DNA from: Ruminiclostridium cellobioparum subsp. termitidis CT1112
GTDB taxonomy: Bacteria; Bacillota; Clostridia; Acetivibrionales; DSM-1351
NCBI RefSeq assembly: GCF_000350485.1
Contig: NZ_AORV01000054.1
Location: 105,784 to 169,783 of the forward strand
DNA: 64,000 nt
Direction: 5' to 3'
In this document: positions 46,036-55,976 of the stretch, piece by piece
Layout of the letters: each line of letters begins with the position of its first letter
How positions within the stretch are numbered: position 1 is the first letter of the stretch
The notes under the pieces: model-generated
Databases searched by the model: none
Told to the model about the DNA's origin: nothing
The model's input: the letters and a program-made list of their open reading frames with translations, nothing else
Position numbers and translations under genes: made by a program

Positions 46036-47286
46036 CTACTCTTCCTCTACCCTGATACTGTTGGCAATACCTAATACAGAATTCTTTTCCTTTAACACCG
46101 TCAGCTTTTCTTTTATTTCCCTCTCTGTTAAAACAGGAGTGATAAAAGCGACTTCAACTCCCTGCACTTTTGAACCCAGATCAATGTATTCCGCTTCTCC
46201 GAATACGGCTTTAATATCGCCTTTGGCATCCGCAGTCTTTTCGGTAGCCACTCTTACAAGAAACTTTGCAGGACTTTCTTCTATGGCAATAACATTATTT
46301 TCATTAGTTCTGACCCATACGCTTTTGGTTCCAAAATCCGGGTGCTTGGCTATGTCGATAACATCGGCAACAACGGCACTTGCAGTTGGAAGCTTTCCTG
46401 CTCCTCTCCCGTAAAACATCGCGTCACCTATGGCATCGCCTTTAACTACAATGGCATTGAATACATCCTCCACATTTGACAGAGGATGCTCCTTTGATAT
46501 AATTGCAGGACTCACCCTTGCAAATATTTTGTCTCCGAGCCTTCTGCTCACTGCTATCAACTTGATTACACCGTTCATAGCCTCGGCATATTTCATATCG
46601 GCTGTAGTGATCTTTGTAATCCCTTCGGTATAAATATTTGAGTAGTCAACAAATTCATTATATGCTATTGATGAGAGTATTGCCAGTTTTCTGCATGCAT
46701 CGTGCCCCTCTACATCGGCGGTAGGATTCTGCTCGGCATAACCGTTTTGCTGCGCCTCCTTCAAGGCTGCTTCAAAACTCTTTCCTTCCTTCCTCATCTG
46801 AGTGAATATATAATTTGTAGTTCCATTCAAAATACCGGTAATTCCATTTATCTCATTGGCGGCAAGACATTGGTTGAGCGGACGGATTATAGGTATTCCT
46901 CCTCCGACACTGGCCTCAAACAAATAGCTCACACCTTTTTCCCGGGCCAGCTGTAAAAGCTCGGGTCCTTGAGAAGCAACCAGTTCCTTGTTTGAGGTTA
47001 CAACGCTTTTTCCCGCTTCAAGAGCCCTTTTTGTAAATTGTGCGGCTATGGTAGCTCCTCCTATTGTCTCAACAACAATGGATACATCCTTATCATTAAA
47101 TACATCATCTGCGTTTTTTGTCAGCACATCCTTATCCGGACTGTCGGGAAAATCTCTTATATCAAGAATCCATTTAACCCTGATTTCCGTTCCTGCCCTC
47201 TGTGCTATACTTTCACTGTTTTTTCTAATTACCTCTGCAACTCCCGAACCGACAACTCCATAACCTAAAATCGCAACGTTTACCAT
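46036..47286 (-). CDS. hom: Homoserine dehydrogenase
   Basis: 416 residues. It reduces aspartate semialdehyde to homoserine for threonine and methionine synthesis. The NAD(P)-binding GYGVVGSGV, VVETIGG, SNKELVA, EASVGGGIPIIRPL (catalytic region) and GILNGTTNYI are followed by a C-terminal ACT domain (about 340-416), which usually gives threonine feedback control. It follows an ACT-domain gene by 78 nt and lies near thrC. Confidence 0.96.
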   Translation of the reverse strand: MVNVAILGYGVVGSGVAEVIRKNSESIAQRAGTEIRVKWILDIRDFPDSPDKDVLTKNADDVFNDKDVSIVVETIGGATIAAQFTKRALEAGKSVVTSNKELVASQGPELLQLAREKGVSYLFEASVGGGIPIIRPLNQCLAANEINGITGILNGTTNYIFTQMRKEGKSFEAALKEAQQNGYAEQNPTADVEGHDACRKLAILSSIAYNEFVDYSNIYTEGITKITTADMKYAEAMNGVIKLIAVSRRLGDKIFARVSPAIISKEHPLSNVEDVFNAIVVKGDAIGDAMFYGRGAGKLPTASAVVADVIDIAKHPDFGTKSVWVRTNENNVIAIEESPAKFLVRVATEKTADAKGDIKAVFGEAEYIDLGSKVQGVEVAFITPVLTEREIKEKLTVLKEKNSVLGIANSIRVEEE

Positions 47287-47364
47287 TTAAACCTCCAAAT
47301 CTCCAAATATGAATAATCAACAAAGCTGATTCTATTTGTCAACGAGGTAGCCTCTGTCCTGCCG

Positions 47365-47805
47365 CTACCTGGCCAATATTTCGCATCTCCTTACACCCTC
47401 TATCTTGCTTATCTCACCCATCATATTCTGGATATCCTCTTTCATTTCAAAGGTCTCGATGGATATGGTGACATCGGCAAGACCATTGATGGGAATATTC
47501 TGGTTTATAGTCAAAATATTTGCATTAGCGACAGCGATTTTATTTATAATACTTGAAAGTATTCCGGAAAAATCCTCTACTACAAAGAAAAGAGTTATAA
47601 CCTTTCCTCTGGATGTCTCATAAAAAGGAAAAACATAATCCTTGTATTTGTAGAAAGCACTCCTGCTGATTCCGACTTCCTTTACAGCATCATTTACGGT
47701 CTTAATCCTGCCTGTGCTGAGAATTTTCTTAACTTCAATGACCTTGGCAAAAACCTCCGGCAAGATCACAGAATCAACTAAAAAAAATACCGCTTCCTGT
47801 TTCAT
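47365..47805 (-). CDS. ACT-domain protein, PheB/UPF0735 family
   Basis: 146 residues from ATG 47805 (AGGAGG, 5 nt). An N-terminal helix-turn-helix-like part (EVFAKVIEVKKILSTG, AVKEVGISRSAFYKYKDYVFPF) is followed by an ACT domain (about 70-146: VITLFFVVEDFSGILSSII, ILTINQNIPINGLADVTIS). ACT domains bind amino acids. The family is usually next to hom, as here, suggesting it senses a product of the pathway; its true role is unknown. Confidence 0.9.
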   Translation of the reverse strand: MKQEAVFFLVDSVILPEVFAKVIEVKKILSTGRIKTVNDAVKEVGISRSAFYKYKDYVFPFYETSRGKVITLFFVVEDFSGILSSIINKIAVANANILTINQNIPINGLADVTISIETFEMKEDIQNMMGEISKIEGVRRCEILAR

Positions 47806-47885
47806 TAAGCCCTCCTGTCCACCTGATGCGTACAATTGTGTTTCCTACGTGTAATATTAGCATATTTTTTTTATTAATGCAACAC

Positions 47886-47924
47886 AAAAAGGAGCATTAA
47901 TCCTTATTTAAGATTAACACTCCC
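47886..47924 (-). terminator. Terminator between thrC and the ACT-domain gene
   Basis: On the minus strand GGAGTGTTAATC and GATTAATGCTCC pair around a 9-nt loop and are followed by TTTTTG, 24 nt past the thrC stop. Confidence 0.85.
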
Positions 47925-47947
47925 CGATAACCAAAATACTATTTAAT

Positions 47948-49447
47948 TTATATGCCAAGTGTCCGTTTAACCTTTTCGGCCATATCCATGGGCCGGCAGA
48001 TTTCCTTGTGAAGCACCGGCTTCCTGTCGAGTTCCTTTAACGGAGACGGAATTGCAAGTCCCGATTTCTCAGAAAGTACCGAGAGCAGTTCAAATTCTGT
48101 TTTACCTGCAACTGCCTCCTCACCGGCTATGGCTTTCACCACACTTTCATTAAACTTGAAAGGACTTGCAGTGGATACAATTACCGCTTTGGTGACATCA
48201 CTTGTGGATATGACATACTTGTCATACACATCAACGGCAACAGCCGTATGTGTATCCAGAACATATCCGGTTTCGGCATAGACACTCTCAATGGTTTTTA
48301 ATGTATCCGAATCGTTTGAGAAACCCGCCCAGAATACACTTTGTATCTTCTTTTTGGTTTCCTGGTCAACAGAATAAAAACCCTCATTTTTCAATTTGCC
48401 CATCCAACCCGAAACCGCTTCCGAATTCCCGTCTGTAACCAGGTACAACAGCCTCTCAAGGTTACTGGAAATAAGTATGTCCATGGATGGCGACAGGGTT
48501 TTCTTAAACTCTCTGTTCCTGTCATAAACGCCTGAATTTATAAAATCAGTAAGAACATTGTTATCATTGGAGGCACATATCAGCTTGTTCACAGGAAGTC
48601 CCATCTGCATTGCATAATAGGCTGCAAGGATATTTCCAAAATTGCCTGTGGGAACAACAAAATTTATTTTTTCCCCTGTCTCTATTTCCTTATTCCTGAT
48701 CATATCGGCATATGCCGAAAAATAATAAACTATCTGAGGAACCAGTCTTCCCCAGTTGATGGAATTTGCGGATGAGAACTTATAGCCGTTTTCATGCAAA
48801 AGAGCAGCTACAGCTTCATCACCAAATATCCGTTTTACTCCGTTTTGCGCATCATCAAAATTACCCTCTACCGCTATTGAACAGACATTGCTCCCCTCCT
48901 GGGTAACCATCTGCATCCTTTGCACCTGGCTGACACCCTCACTGGGGAAAAATACGATGATTTTTGTACCCTCGACATCCTTAAACCCTTCGAGAGCAGC
49001 TTTACCGGTATCTCCCGAGGTTGCGACCAATATAACTATTTCTTCCTTTTCACCTGTCTTTTTCAAAGCCTTCACAAGGAAATGGGGAAGGATTTGCAGG
49101 GCCATGTCTTTAAAAGCACTTGTAGGTCCATGCCAAAGCTCCAAAACACTAACTGAATCATAAAGCTTATGCAGAGGTGCTATAGCCTCTGTTTCAAATT
49201 TCTGAGCGGTATATGCCTGATTTACACAATCGGTCAACTCACCAAGTGTATAATCATCCAGATAACCTTCCAGAATATTGAGAGCTCTTTCCTGATATGT
49301 CATTTCACTCATTTTCAGTATTTGGTCCTTATCAAAATGAATGATCTTTTCCGGAACAAATAGGCCTCCATCAGCTGCGAGCCCCCTCTTTATGGCTTCA
49401 GCCGAGCTAACATTAGAACAATTCCCTCTGGTGCTTCTATATAACAT
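47948..49447 (-). CDS. thrC: Threonine synthase
   Basis: 499 residues from ATG 49447 (AGGAGG, 5 nt). It is the long, fold-type II PLP enzyme making threonine from phosphohomoserine. The N-terminal MLYRSTRGN and GLAADGGLFVPE are typical, and the PLP lysine is in GPTSAFKDMALQ. ATSGDTGKAALEGF and NSINWGRLVPQIVYYFSAY follow. It stands in front of the ACT-domain and hom genes but has its own terminator. Confidence 0.95.
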   Translation of the reverse strand: MLYRSTRGNCSNVSSAEAIKRGLAADGGLFVPEKIIHFDKDQILKMSEMTYQERALNILEGYLDDYTLGELTDCVNQAYTAQKFETEAIAPLHKLYDSVSVLELWHGPTSAFKDMALQILPHFLVKALKKTGEKEEIVILVATSGDTGKAALEGFKDVEGTKIIVFFPSEGVSQVQRMQMVTQEGSNVCSIAVEGNFDDAQNGVKRIFGDEAVAALLHENGYKFSSANSINWGRLVPQIVYYFSAYADMIRNKEIETGEKINFVVPTGNFGNILAAYYAMQMGLPVNKLICASNDNNVLTDFINSGVYDRNREFKKTLSPSMDILISSNLERLLYLVTDGNSEAVSGWMGKLKNEGFYSVDQETKKKIQSVFWAGFSNDSDTLKTIESVYAETGYVLDTHTAVAVDVYDKYVISTSDVTKAVIVSTASPFKFNESVVKAIAGEEAVAGKTEFELLSVLSEKSGLAIPSPLKELDRKPVLHKEICRPMDMAEKVKRTLGI

Positions 49448-49539
49448 TTTTACCTCCTGCAAGGTGAACCCATGATGCCTGGTTCAAACTTTCTATTTTC
49501 TAAGAGTAATTAGTGATCTTTCCTGTTTCATTACCCCTT

Positions 49540-49568
49540 ATAATATAATAAATGCTCCAAAAATGCAA
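49540..49568 (-). promoter_or_regulatory. Probable promoter of thrC
   Basis: On the minus strand TTGCAT (49568-49563), 17-nt spacer, TATTAT (49545-49540). The leader of about 85 nt contains a short GAACC...GGTTC hairpin; no T-box is recognised. Confidence 0.55.
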
Positions 49569-49596
49569 ATGCATAACCAATGAACAGTGCTGATTA

Positions 49597-51582
49597 TTAC
49601 AGCTTAAACTGTGATATCAGATAATGAAGCTTTTCAGCACCGGTTTGCGAATTTCCTGCGAGCCTGGTGACCAATTCGGTCATTTCCACTATTTCTGAAG
49701 TCTTCTGGGCTATGTTTGTAGTCCCTTCGGCTCCCTCGCCGGCAGCTCTGGTGACCTCTCCTATGGCCTTGCTGACATCCTGAACCGAAGCCAGCAGCTC
49801 TTCCGAGGTAGCGCTGAAGTCGTTTACAAGTTCATTGATCATTGCAGCATCTTTGCTGTATTGTTCGCCGGTGGCTACCATTTTCTCGTAATCCTGGACC
49901 ACACGGCCTTCTATAAATTCCAGAACTTCACCCGAACTTAACTTCAGGTTTTCAACCGCCTCAATTACTGTTTTTGTAACTCCCTGTATTCTGACAACAG
50001 TGTCTTTGGAATCGTCAGCCAATTTTCTTATTTCATCGGCAACCACTGCAAAGCCCTTTCCGGCTTCACCTGCACGGGCTGCTTCAATAGCCGCATTCAG
50101 CGCAAGAAGATTTGTTTGTGATGTGATTTGAAGTATCTCATCCGCCAAAGAACTGATTTCAGCTACTGCATTTGACTTTTCAATGGCAATTCTCAGCTTT
50201 TCATCAACCGAAGCCTGTATTTCATGGGCTGCCTGCTGTGACTGGCGGGCGGTTGCCTTTAGTTCTTCCGCTCTGTTGTTTATTTCAGCAGCGGACTTGG
50301 CGCCCTCCTGTGCCTTTGAGGCTATTTCGCCTACCGCATTTTCAATTTCGGCTGTTGATGCCGTCATCTCTTCCGAGGAGGCGGCTGTTTCTTCCATACC
50401 GGCAGCAAGTTCCTCAGTGGTTGCCGACACATCCTCCACACTTGCATTCAGACTTTCCATTTTGTCAACAATCCCGGTTACATCGCTGTCAACTGTTTTG
50501 GCCACATCCACCACAGAGTGGAAGGAATTGCGTATACTGTCGGTAAAAGTGTTAAAGGCCTGGGCCATCTCTGCTATCTCATCCCTGGTTTTCGGCATGA
50601 ACTTTACGGTGAGGTCCCTGTTCCTGCCGGCGTTCTCCAATGCTTTCTTAAAGGCATTGATGGGTTTCAGTATTGCCAGTACAACCAACAGTGCAATTAA
50701 AATTACTACCAGAATAGTCAGCAGAGAAATGAATATAAAATTGTTTCTCAATGCAAAAATGTCGCTATAAGCCTTGTCAGCTTCAACTTCCAGGGCAAAA
50801 ACCCAATTGGTGCTGGGTATTTTTTTGTACTCTATTATTTTGTTTGTTCCATTGTATTTATAGTCTATATGTCCTGCTTCCTTGGACATTACTTCTGCTG
50901 CAAGATTTTTATATTGTGCATTATCCTTAAAATTCGTGTTTACGATTTCTTTGTCATGATGTGCCAGTACCACCCCCGAGGCGTCAACCAGAAAGCCTTT
51001 ACCTATACCATCCACATCCAGGCCGGTTACCATGCCGGTAATTGTTTCCAGCAGTATATCTTCAGCAATTACACCGTAAAATTTTCCGGACTTATCCAAT
51101 AACGGATATGAAATTGAAACCGCATATTTATTTGTCACCTTATCCAGATAAGGTTCGGAAAAGTGCAGCCCGTCGGGTGATGCTTTCACTCCTGTATACC
51201 AGGCACGTGTTCTGGGATCATAATCCTTGTCCGGGGTCCAACCTGAACCATCAATAAATGAGCCGTCCTCAAAACCCACATATATATCTGAAATATTTTT
51301 TGAATTGGTTTTTGCTTTAAGAGCAAGTAAATGTTCTACTGTAATATTTTCCTTGGTTTCGGCGTTATTAATCACCAAACCGATGGTTTCAACCACCTTT
51401 GCATTCTCACTGATCCACCCGTTTAACTTGTCTACAACTCCAACAGCAGTAACTGAAAGTTTTGAATCAATATTTTTGCCGGCCTGATTACTGATAAAGG
51501 AATAACCCAACAATGCCACAGGAATAAGTGAAATAAGTGCTACTACAATAAATAAAAGCACAAGTTTGAATTTAAGCTTCAT
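49597..51582 (-). CDS. Methyl-accepting chemotaxis protein with dCache sensor
   Basis: 661 residues. TM1 (about 6-30), an extracellular double-Cache sensor (about 35-280, with [18 protein letters not shown], a motif of amino-acid-type Cache sensors), TM2 (about 283-305), HAMP ([11 protein letters not shown]...[10 protein letters not shown]), and a signalling domain whose hairpin tip is [41 protein letters not shown]. It reports to CheA/CheW. No CheR-binding pentapeptide is at the C-terminus. Motility genes motAB are 1.5 kb away. ATG 51582 has GGAGG. Confidence 0.95.
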   Translation of the reverse strand: MKLKFKLVLLFIVVALISLIPVALLGYSFISNQAGKNIDSKLSVTAVGVVDKLNGWISENAKVVETIGLVINNAETKENITVEHLLALKAKTNSKNISDIYVGFEDGSFIDGSGWTPDKDYDPRTRAWYTGVKASPDGLHFSEPYLDKVTNKYAVSISYPLLDKSGKFYGVIAEDILLETITGMVTGLDVDGIGKGFLVDASGVVLAHHDKEIVNTNFKDNAQYKNLAAEVMSKEAGHIDYKYNGTNKIIEYKKIPSTNWVFALEVEADKAYSDIFALRNNFIFISLLTILVVILIALLVVLAILKPINAFKKALENAGRNRDLTVKFMPKTRDEIAEMAQAFNTFTDSIRNSFHSVVDVAKTVDSDVTGIVDKMESLNASVEDVSATTEELAAGMEETAASSEEMTASTAEIENAVGEIASKAQEGAKSAAEINNRAEELKATARQSQQAAHEIQASVDEKLRIAIEKSNAVAEISSLADEILQITSQTNLLALNAAIEAARAGEAGKGFAVVADEIRKLADDSKDTVVRIQGVTKTVIEAVENLKLSSGEVLEFIEGRVVQDYEKMVATGEQYSKDAAMINELVNDFSATSEELLASVQDVSKAIGEVTRAAGEGAEGTTNIAQKTSEIVEMTELVTRLAGNSQTGAEKLHYLISQFKL

Positions 51583-51658
51583 CCGACACCCTCCATTATT
51601 CCGTCAATATTTTATCTCCTTTGACAAAATAGCAACAAATATAAGTGTTTTTTTCCTA

Positions 51659-51687
51659 AATATACTATCTTGTAAATTTAATGTCAA
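51659..51687 (-). promoter_or_regulatory. Promoter of the chemoreceptor gene
   Basis: On the minus strand TTGACA (51687-51682), 17-nt spacer, TATATT (51664-51659): a near-consensus sigma-A promoter, not a flagellar sigma-D one. Confidence 0.7.
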
Positions 51688-51733
51688 TGTCAACTTAACA
51701 CCAAAATTAGGCCTTCTTTTCCTTATTTTTCAG

Positions 51734-52828
51734 TTACTTTAAATTACAAATTTCACCTCCAGCCCCTCTATTTTTTTTGTACATATTTATAAGAAGCTTT
51801 TGTACGGCGATTTTCCCCTGTTCATACAGGAATTGCATATTTTCAGGGCTGATATCAAAATCCAGAAAGGAAATACTGCCGGTATTAATGTGCGCTATGT
51901 TATCAATGTTGTAGGAATTTTTCGGAACTCCCGTATCATGTGAAGCCGACAGCAGTTTTTTTAACATGTTCTCGGCATTCTGCAATTCCTTGGGTTCCTT
52001 ACCCTCCAGCTTGAGCCCGATAATATTTGACTGCGCGCTGTCGATGAGCCACACGGGGAAATTGTCAAGAACACCTCCATCAATAATAAAATGCTGTTTC
52101 ATAAAGTTGCCGGATTTTTTCATAAGCACGCAGGGCCTGAAAACAAACGGAACTGAAGTACTCATTCTTACGGCCTTTGCCACCTCAAACTTATCGGGAT
52201 CGATATTATACAGGGCTATATCATCCGGGAGCACCAACACCTTCCCTATGTTGGCATCAACAGCGGTCATTCTTACCTTGTAGCCTCTGGGGTTGACCTT
52301 GTCGGCAATGCCTCCCCTGAAGTCGCTGAAGGTATATATCCCTTTATTGGCCAAAAGCTGGGCAACCCACTTTTCAAGCAAATCACCGTCCAGAAAAGCA
52401 TTTTCCTGACTGAAGGCGATCAAATTGCTCAGGAAATTGCCTCTTATCCCTTTAAAATCCTCTTTATTTCTTTTGATATGCTGCAGCTCAGGATAATCCT
52501 GCATATACAGCAAAGCTTCTATATCACTGTCATTGAGAGTATTCCTTTCCTCCAGAAGCTTCTTTATTCTCCCGCTGATAGTAGTATTTAAGTATTCACC
52601 GCTCCTTATTTTCAATATGCTGAAATCAAATTCCTTGAGAATCCGTATCAACTCCCTGGAGGTATATCCTGCACCGATCAGGGCTCCAATCAAGGCCCCC
52701 GCTGAAACGCCCGCTATATTTCCAAATTTTCTGTATCTTCTTTCAAGCTCTTCGTATGCTCCAACAAAAGCTATTCCCTTTATGCCTCCGCCGCTGAGTA
52801 CCAGATTTAATGGATTAATAATATTCAT
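51734..52828 (-). CDS. Patatin-like phospholipase
   Basis: 364 residues from ATG 52828 (GGGGA, 8 nt); an ATG at 52849 is possible. Patatin-type enzymes hydrolyse acyl lipids with a Ser-Asp dyad. Seen are LVLSGGGIKGIAFVGAYEEL (oxyanion hole), GVSAGALIGALIGAG (Ser in GxSxG) and FIIDGGVLDNFPVW (Asp in DGG). No signal peptide. Substrate unknown; some bacterial patatins act in defence or as effectors, but nothing here suggests that. Confidence 0.92.
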   Translation of the reverse strand: MNIINPLNLVLSGGGIKGIAFVGAYEELERRYRKFGNIAGVSAGALIGALIGAGYTSRELIRILKEFDFSILKIRSGEYLNTTISGRIKKLLEERNTLNDSDIEALLYMQDYPELQHIKRNKEDFKGIRGNFLSNLIAFSQENAFLDGDLLEKWVAQLLANKGIYTFSDFRGGIADKVNPRGYKVRMTAVDANIGKVLVLPDDIALYNIDPDKFEVAKAVRMSTSVPFVFRPCVLMKKSGNFMKQHFIIDGGVLDNFPVWLIDSAQSNIIGLKLEGKEPKELQNAENMLKKLLSASHDTGVPKNSYNIDNIAHINTGSISFLDFDISPENMQFLYEQGKIAVQKLLINMYKKNRGAGGEICNLK

Positions 52829-53078
52829 TTTGAAATTCCCCAAAAACATAAATCTTTCTATTGTATATATATTATCGCTTTGAAATATTTAGTATATTGA
52901 ACAACCCCGTAAACTTCACAAAGTTAATTTTTAATTTAATTCTGAAAAAAGGTTTGCAAAACTTACAGCTCATGGTAGAATTTTATGTAATCGTGTTTTT
53001 ATGACCTGCTGCTTAACAATCATGTCTTTAAGCAGTTATCAAATTATTACTAAAATACATACAAATTAGAGGTGCTAA

Positions 53079-53876
53079 ATGGATATATTCTTACTGATTG
53101 GTGTCGTTGTAGGATTCCTGGCTGTTGTTGTGGGAATGATTGTGAAAGGTGCTGATGTTTCTGTTCTGTTAAACCCGGCTGCCGCCATAATTATTTTAAT
53201 AGGAACAACAGCCGCGGTTATGAATTCCTTTCCTAAAAAGGAATTTCTGAAAATCCCCAAAATTGCTTCTGTTTTATTCAGGGAAAGGAAAAAAGAAAAC
53301 TCTGCCGAAATAATTGAAAAAATCGCAGACCTTTCCCAAACTGCAAGAAAGGATGGTCTTCTGTCCCTGGAATCGGTTTTACAGAACATAGATAATAAAT
53401 TCATGAGAAAAGGACTTGGCATGGTAATCGACGGAATAGAGCAGGAGTACATTACAGAAGTCCTGAACAATGAAATTGACAGTATGGAGGAAAGACACAG
53501 AGCAGGGGCAAGTATTTTTTCAACTGCCGGCGGTGCAGCACCCACGCTTGGAGTTCTGGGTGCCGTTATCGGTTTGATAGGAGCGCTGGGAAACCTGAAT
53601 GATACTGAAAAACTCGGCCATATGATAGCTGCCGCCTTTGTTGCCACACTTTACGGCATATTCTTCGGTTATGTCATATGTCATCCCTTCTCTTCCAGGT
53701 TAAAAAGAAAATCACACGAGGAAATAAATATCATGAGAATTATCCTTGAAGGTGTATTGTCCATACAGGCAGGCGAAAATCCAAAAAGCATTATTCTTAA
53801 ACTGTCAGGAATGCTGGAACCAAAAGAGAGGGCCAAACTTGAACAGAGTACCGAGACTCCCTCAAAGGCGGAATAA
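53079..53876 (+). CDS. motA: Flagellar motor stator protein MotA
   Basis: 265 residues with four transmembrane helices and a large cytoplasmic loop. It forms the ion channel of the flagellar stator with MotB. Features are IGVVVGFLAVVVGMIVKG, the loop RKDGLLSLESVLQNIDNKFMRKGLGMVIDG, EEEH-like MEERHRAGASIFSTAGGAAPTLGVLGAVIGLI and TLYGIFFGYVICHPFSSRLK. RBS GAGGTG precedes ATG 53079. motB follows after 40 nt. Confidence 0.95.
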   Translation: MDIFLLIGVVVGFLAVVVGMIVKGADVSVLLNPAAAIIILIGTTAAVMNSFPKKEFLKIPKIASVLFRERKKENSAEIIEKIADLSQTARKDGLLSLESVLQNIDNKFMRKGLGMVIDGIEQEYITEVLNNEIDSMEERHRAGASIFSTAGGAAPTLGVLGAVIGLIGALGNLNDTEKLGHMIAAAFVATLYGIFFGYVICHPFSSRLKRKSHEEINIMRIILEGVLSIQAGENPKSIILKLSGMLEPKERAKLEQSTETPSKAE

Positions 53877-53916
53877 AATTTATTTGAGCGTGCATTCGGC
53901 TAATGGAGGCTAATAT

Positions 53917-54663
53917 ATGTCCAAGAAAAAAGTGCATCATGAGGAGCACATTGATGAAACCTGGCTGATTCCTTATGCAGATATGCTTACTCTGCTGCTT
54001 GCTCTATTTATAGTAATGTTTGCCATGAGTAAGCTGGATGTTGAAAAGATGGAAAAGGTCAGCCAGCAATTTAATATCATTTTCTCCGGAGGATCGGGTG
54101 TTCTCGAAAAAAACGGAACTTCTCTTATTCCAATGGATAACCTGCCAACCCTGAATGAGCAGGAAGAAGATAAAATGGTTGAAATAAAACAGGATATTGA
54201 AAAAGAAATAAAATCAAGCGGCTATTCAGACAAAATAAGTGTTACTTTAGGTGAAAAGGGTCTGGGTATATCTATCCAGGATGTGGTACTTTTTAATTCA
54301 GGGAAAGCTGAGGTGCTGACCGATGTACATCCAATGCTGCTGCATATTTCCGAAATGCTTGAAGACCTGGATAATGATATAAAAGTGGTTGGGCACACCG
54401 ACAATGTTCCCATAAGAACTTCACAATTCCGTTCCAACTGGGACTTAAGTGCTATGAGGGCAATTAATGTCATGAACTTCTTTATTGACAACGGAGGTTT
54501 GGAGCCTGCCAGATTCTCTTTTGAGGGTTATGGGCAGTATTCACCAAAGTACGATAATTCAACTGATGAAGGGAAGGCAAAAAACCGGAGAGTCGAAATA
54601 ATCCTAATCCGCAAATACCCCTTGAATGAAAGTAACAGCGAAAAAGTGACCATCTCAAAATAG
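53917..54663 (+). CDS. motB: Flagellar motor stator protein MotB
   Basis: 248 residues: a cytoplasmic start, one transmembrane helix with the ion-carrying Asp22 (WLIPYADMLTLLLALFIVMF), a plug/linker, and an OmpA-like peptidoglycan-binding domain (about 110-235: VLFNSGKAEV, VVGHTDNVPI, RAINVMNFFI, GYGQYSPKYDNSTDEGKAKNRRVEI). It anchors the stator to the wall. GGAGG lies upstream of ATG 53917. Confidence 0.95.
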   Translation: MSKKKVHHEEHIDETWLIPYADMLTLLLALFIVMFAMSKLDVEKMEKVSQQFNIIFSGGSGVLEKNGTSLIPMDNLPTLNEQEEDKMVEIKQDIEKEIKSSGYSDKISVTLGEKGLGISIQDVVLFNSGKAEVLTDVHPMLLHISEMLEDLDNDIKVVGHTDNVPIRTSQFRSNWDLSAMRAINVMNFFIDNGGLEPARFSFEGYGQYSPKYDNSTDEGKAKNRRVEIILIRKYPLNESNSEKVTISK

Positions 54664-54709
54664 ACAAAAGAAAATAATTTCAAAAATGAAAAGCCCTATT
54701 AAAAGTACA

Positions 54710-54769
54710 TGCCTGAATTTGTAGGTGAAACTCCTGTGATGAACCGACAAATTTCAGGCACATTTTTTT
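54710..54769 (+). terminator. Terminator of motAB
   Basis: TGCCTGAA-TTTGT and ACAAATTTCAGGCA form a 13-bp stem with a 24-nt loop, followed by seven T residues. Confidence 0.8.
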
Positions 54770-54788
54770 ACGTAAACTTAATAACTGT

Positions 54789-55943
54789 CTATTGAATAGA
54801 GCTGAGTCTGCTCTTGGCATATTTTACGTATGAAGATTTGGGATACTGTTCGATAAGCTTCTGGTAAGCTTCAGCCCCTTTTTGATTGTCTCCCGTCTCC
54901 ACATAACTCTTACCCAGTACATAGAGCGCTTTGTCTCCAAAACTCCAATTGTCCCCCAGAATGAATACCTTTTCAAGCTTTTCTATTGCCTCGGCATATT
55001 TCTTGCTGTTAAACAGGGTATTACCCTGAGTATATAATGATGATGCCTCTTTTTGATATACATCTTTTTTTACCGAATCATATTTCTTCTTCTGATCGTC
55101 ATTGAGTTCGGTCACAGGGATTTTGCCCAATTTATCCACTGCCTCGGCAGTTTTTTCCTGCTTATACAGGGTGGATATCTCGTTTATTTGATCTGTGAGC
55201 TTATAGCTTTTTAATTCAAGATTGGCCGCATCAAGCTGTCCCTGCAGCTTTTTGTTTTCTTCCAGCGTCTTATCCAGGTTTTCATTGACCACTGTGTTGG
55301 CACTGGGCTCATTATCTGTTTTTTCTTTCTCCAGATTCTTCATGGTGAGTACAAAGAATACCAAAGCCGCTGCCAGGCATACAATCCCGAATAAATTGAA
55401 AGCCAATGCGATCTGAGGTCTTTTAAGCAGATCTCCGATTTTTTTAAAAAGGATATACTCGGCCCGGACCTCTTCCTCTTTATAGGTCTCCTGCTTTTTT
55501 CTCACAGTTCTTTCTTTTTTTGCAGCATCGCCGTTAGCAGCTTCGGGGGCTTTTATTCTCATGGCACTGCTCCTGGCTGCTTTTGAACTCTTTCTTGAAG
55601 AGCCGCCGTCCCCGTCTGTGATATAATTAAGATAATCGGCCGCCTTTAAAACATTATTTTCTCCCTTGACAACCTTGCCGAACAATTCCTGAGCCTTATC
55701 CATCTGATTTGTATATGCATAGCACAGTCCCAGGAGATTGACTGCCTCATAGAAATCAGGGTTTACCGCAATGACCCGTTTCAGTTCGATCATTGCAATA
55801 TCTTCACTGCCCGTCCTGAGATATTCAATCGCCTTGTTATAAGCTCTAACAGAATCAATTATTTTCTCGGATACCTGGTTGTCTTGAGATAATTTATCAA
55901 TGTCTATAGGTGTGAAACTTCTGATCTCCTGATTCAGATCCAT
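54789..55943 (-). CDS. Membrane protein with TPR domains on both sides
   Basis: 384 residues. N-terminal TPR repeats (about 30-105, AIEYLRTGSEDIAMIELKRV, AVNLLGLCYAYTNQMDKAQE), a Lys/Ala/Ser-rich linker, one transmembrane helix (about 182-203), a coiled coil (about 215-250, NLDKTLEENKKLQGQLDAAN), and C-terminal TPRs (about 290-380, LYTQGNTLFNSKKYAEAIEKLE, DNQKGAEAYQKLIEQYP) like BamD/YbgF modules. There is no cleaved signal, so the N-terminus is cytoplasmic. Probably a protein-protein scaffold; function unknown. It precedes folC in the same direction only by orientation: folC lies 33 nt upstream. Confidence 0.82.
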   Translation of the reverse strand: MDLNQEIRSFTPIDIDKLSQDNQVSEKIIDSVRAYNKAIEYLRTGSEDIAMIELKRVIAVNPDFYEAVNLLGLCYAYTNQMDKAQELFGKVVKGENNVLKAADYLNYITDGDGGSSRKSSKAARSSAMRIKAPEAANGDAAKKERTVRKKQETYKEEEVRAEYILFKKIGDLLKRPQIALAFNLFGIVCLAAALVFFVLTMKNLEKEKTDNEPSANTVVNENLDKTLEENKKLQGQLDAANLELKSYKLTDQINEISTLYKQEKTAEAVDKLGKIPVTELNDDQKKKYDSVKKDVYQKEASSLYTQGNTLFNSKKYAEAIEKLEKVFILGDNWSFGDKALYVLGKSYVETGDNQKGAEAYQKLIEQYPKSSYVKYAKSRLSSIQ

Positions 55944-55976
55944 GAAAATCGGCTCCCTTCAAGTATATAAATACTT

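Noticed and set aside
49448..49596. Possible T-box leader before thrC
   Set aside because: The leader is too short and no T-box consensus sequence was found; only a small hairpin is present.
54710..54769. Possible c-di-GMP-type riboswitch after motB
   Set aside because: It is downstream of the operon, lacks conserved aptamer features and has a plain terminator stem with a T run.
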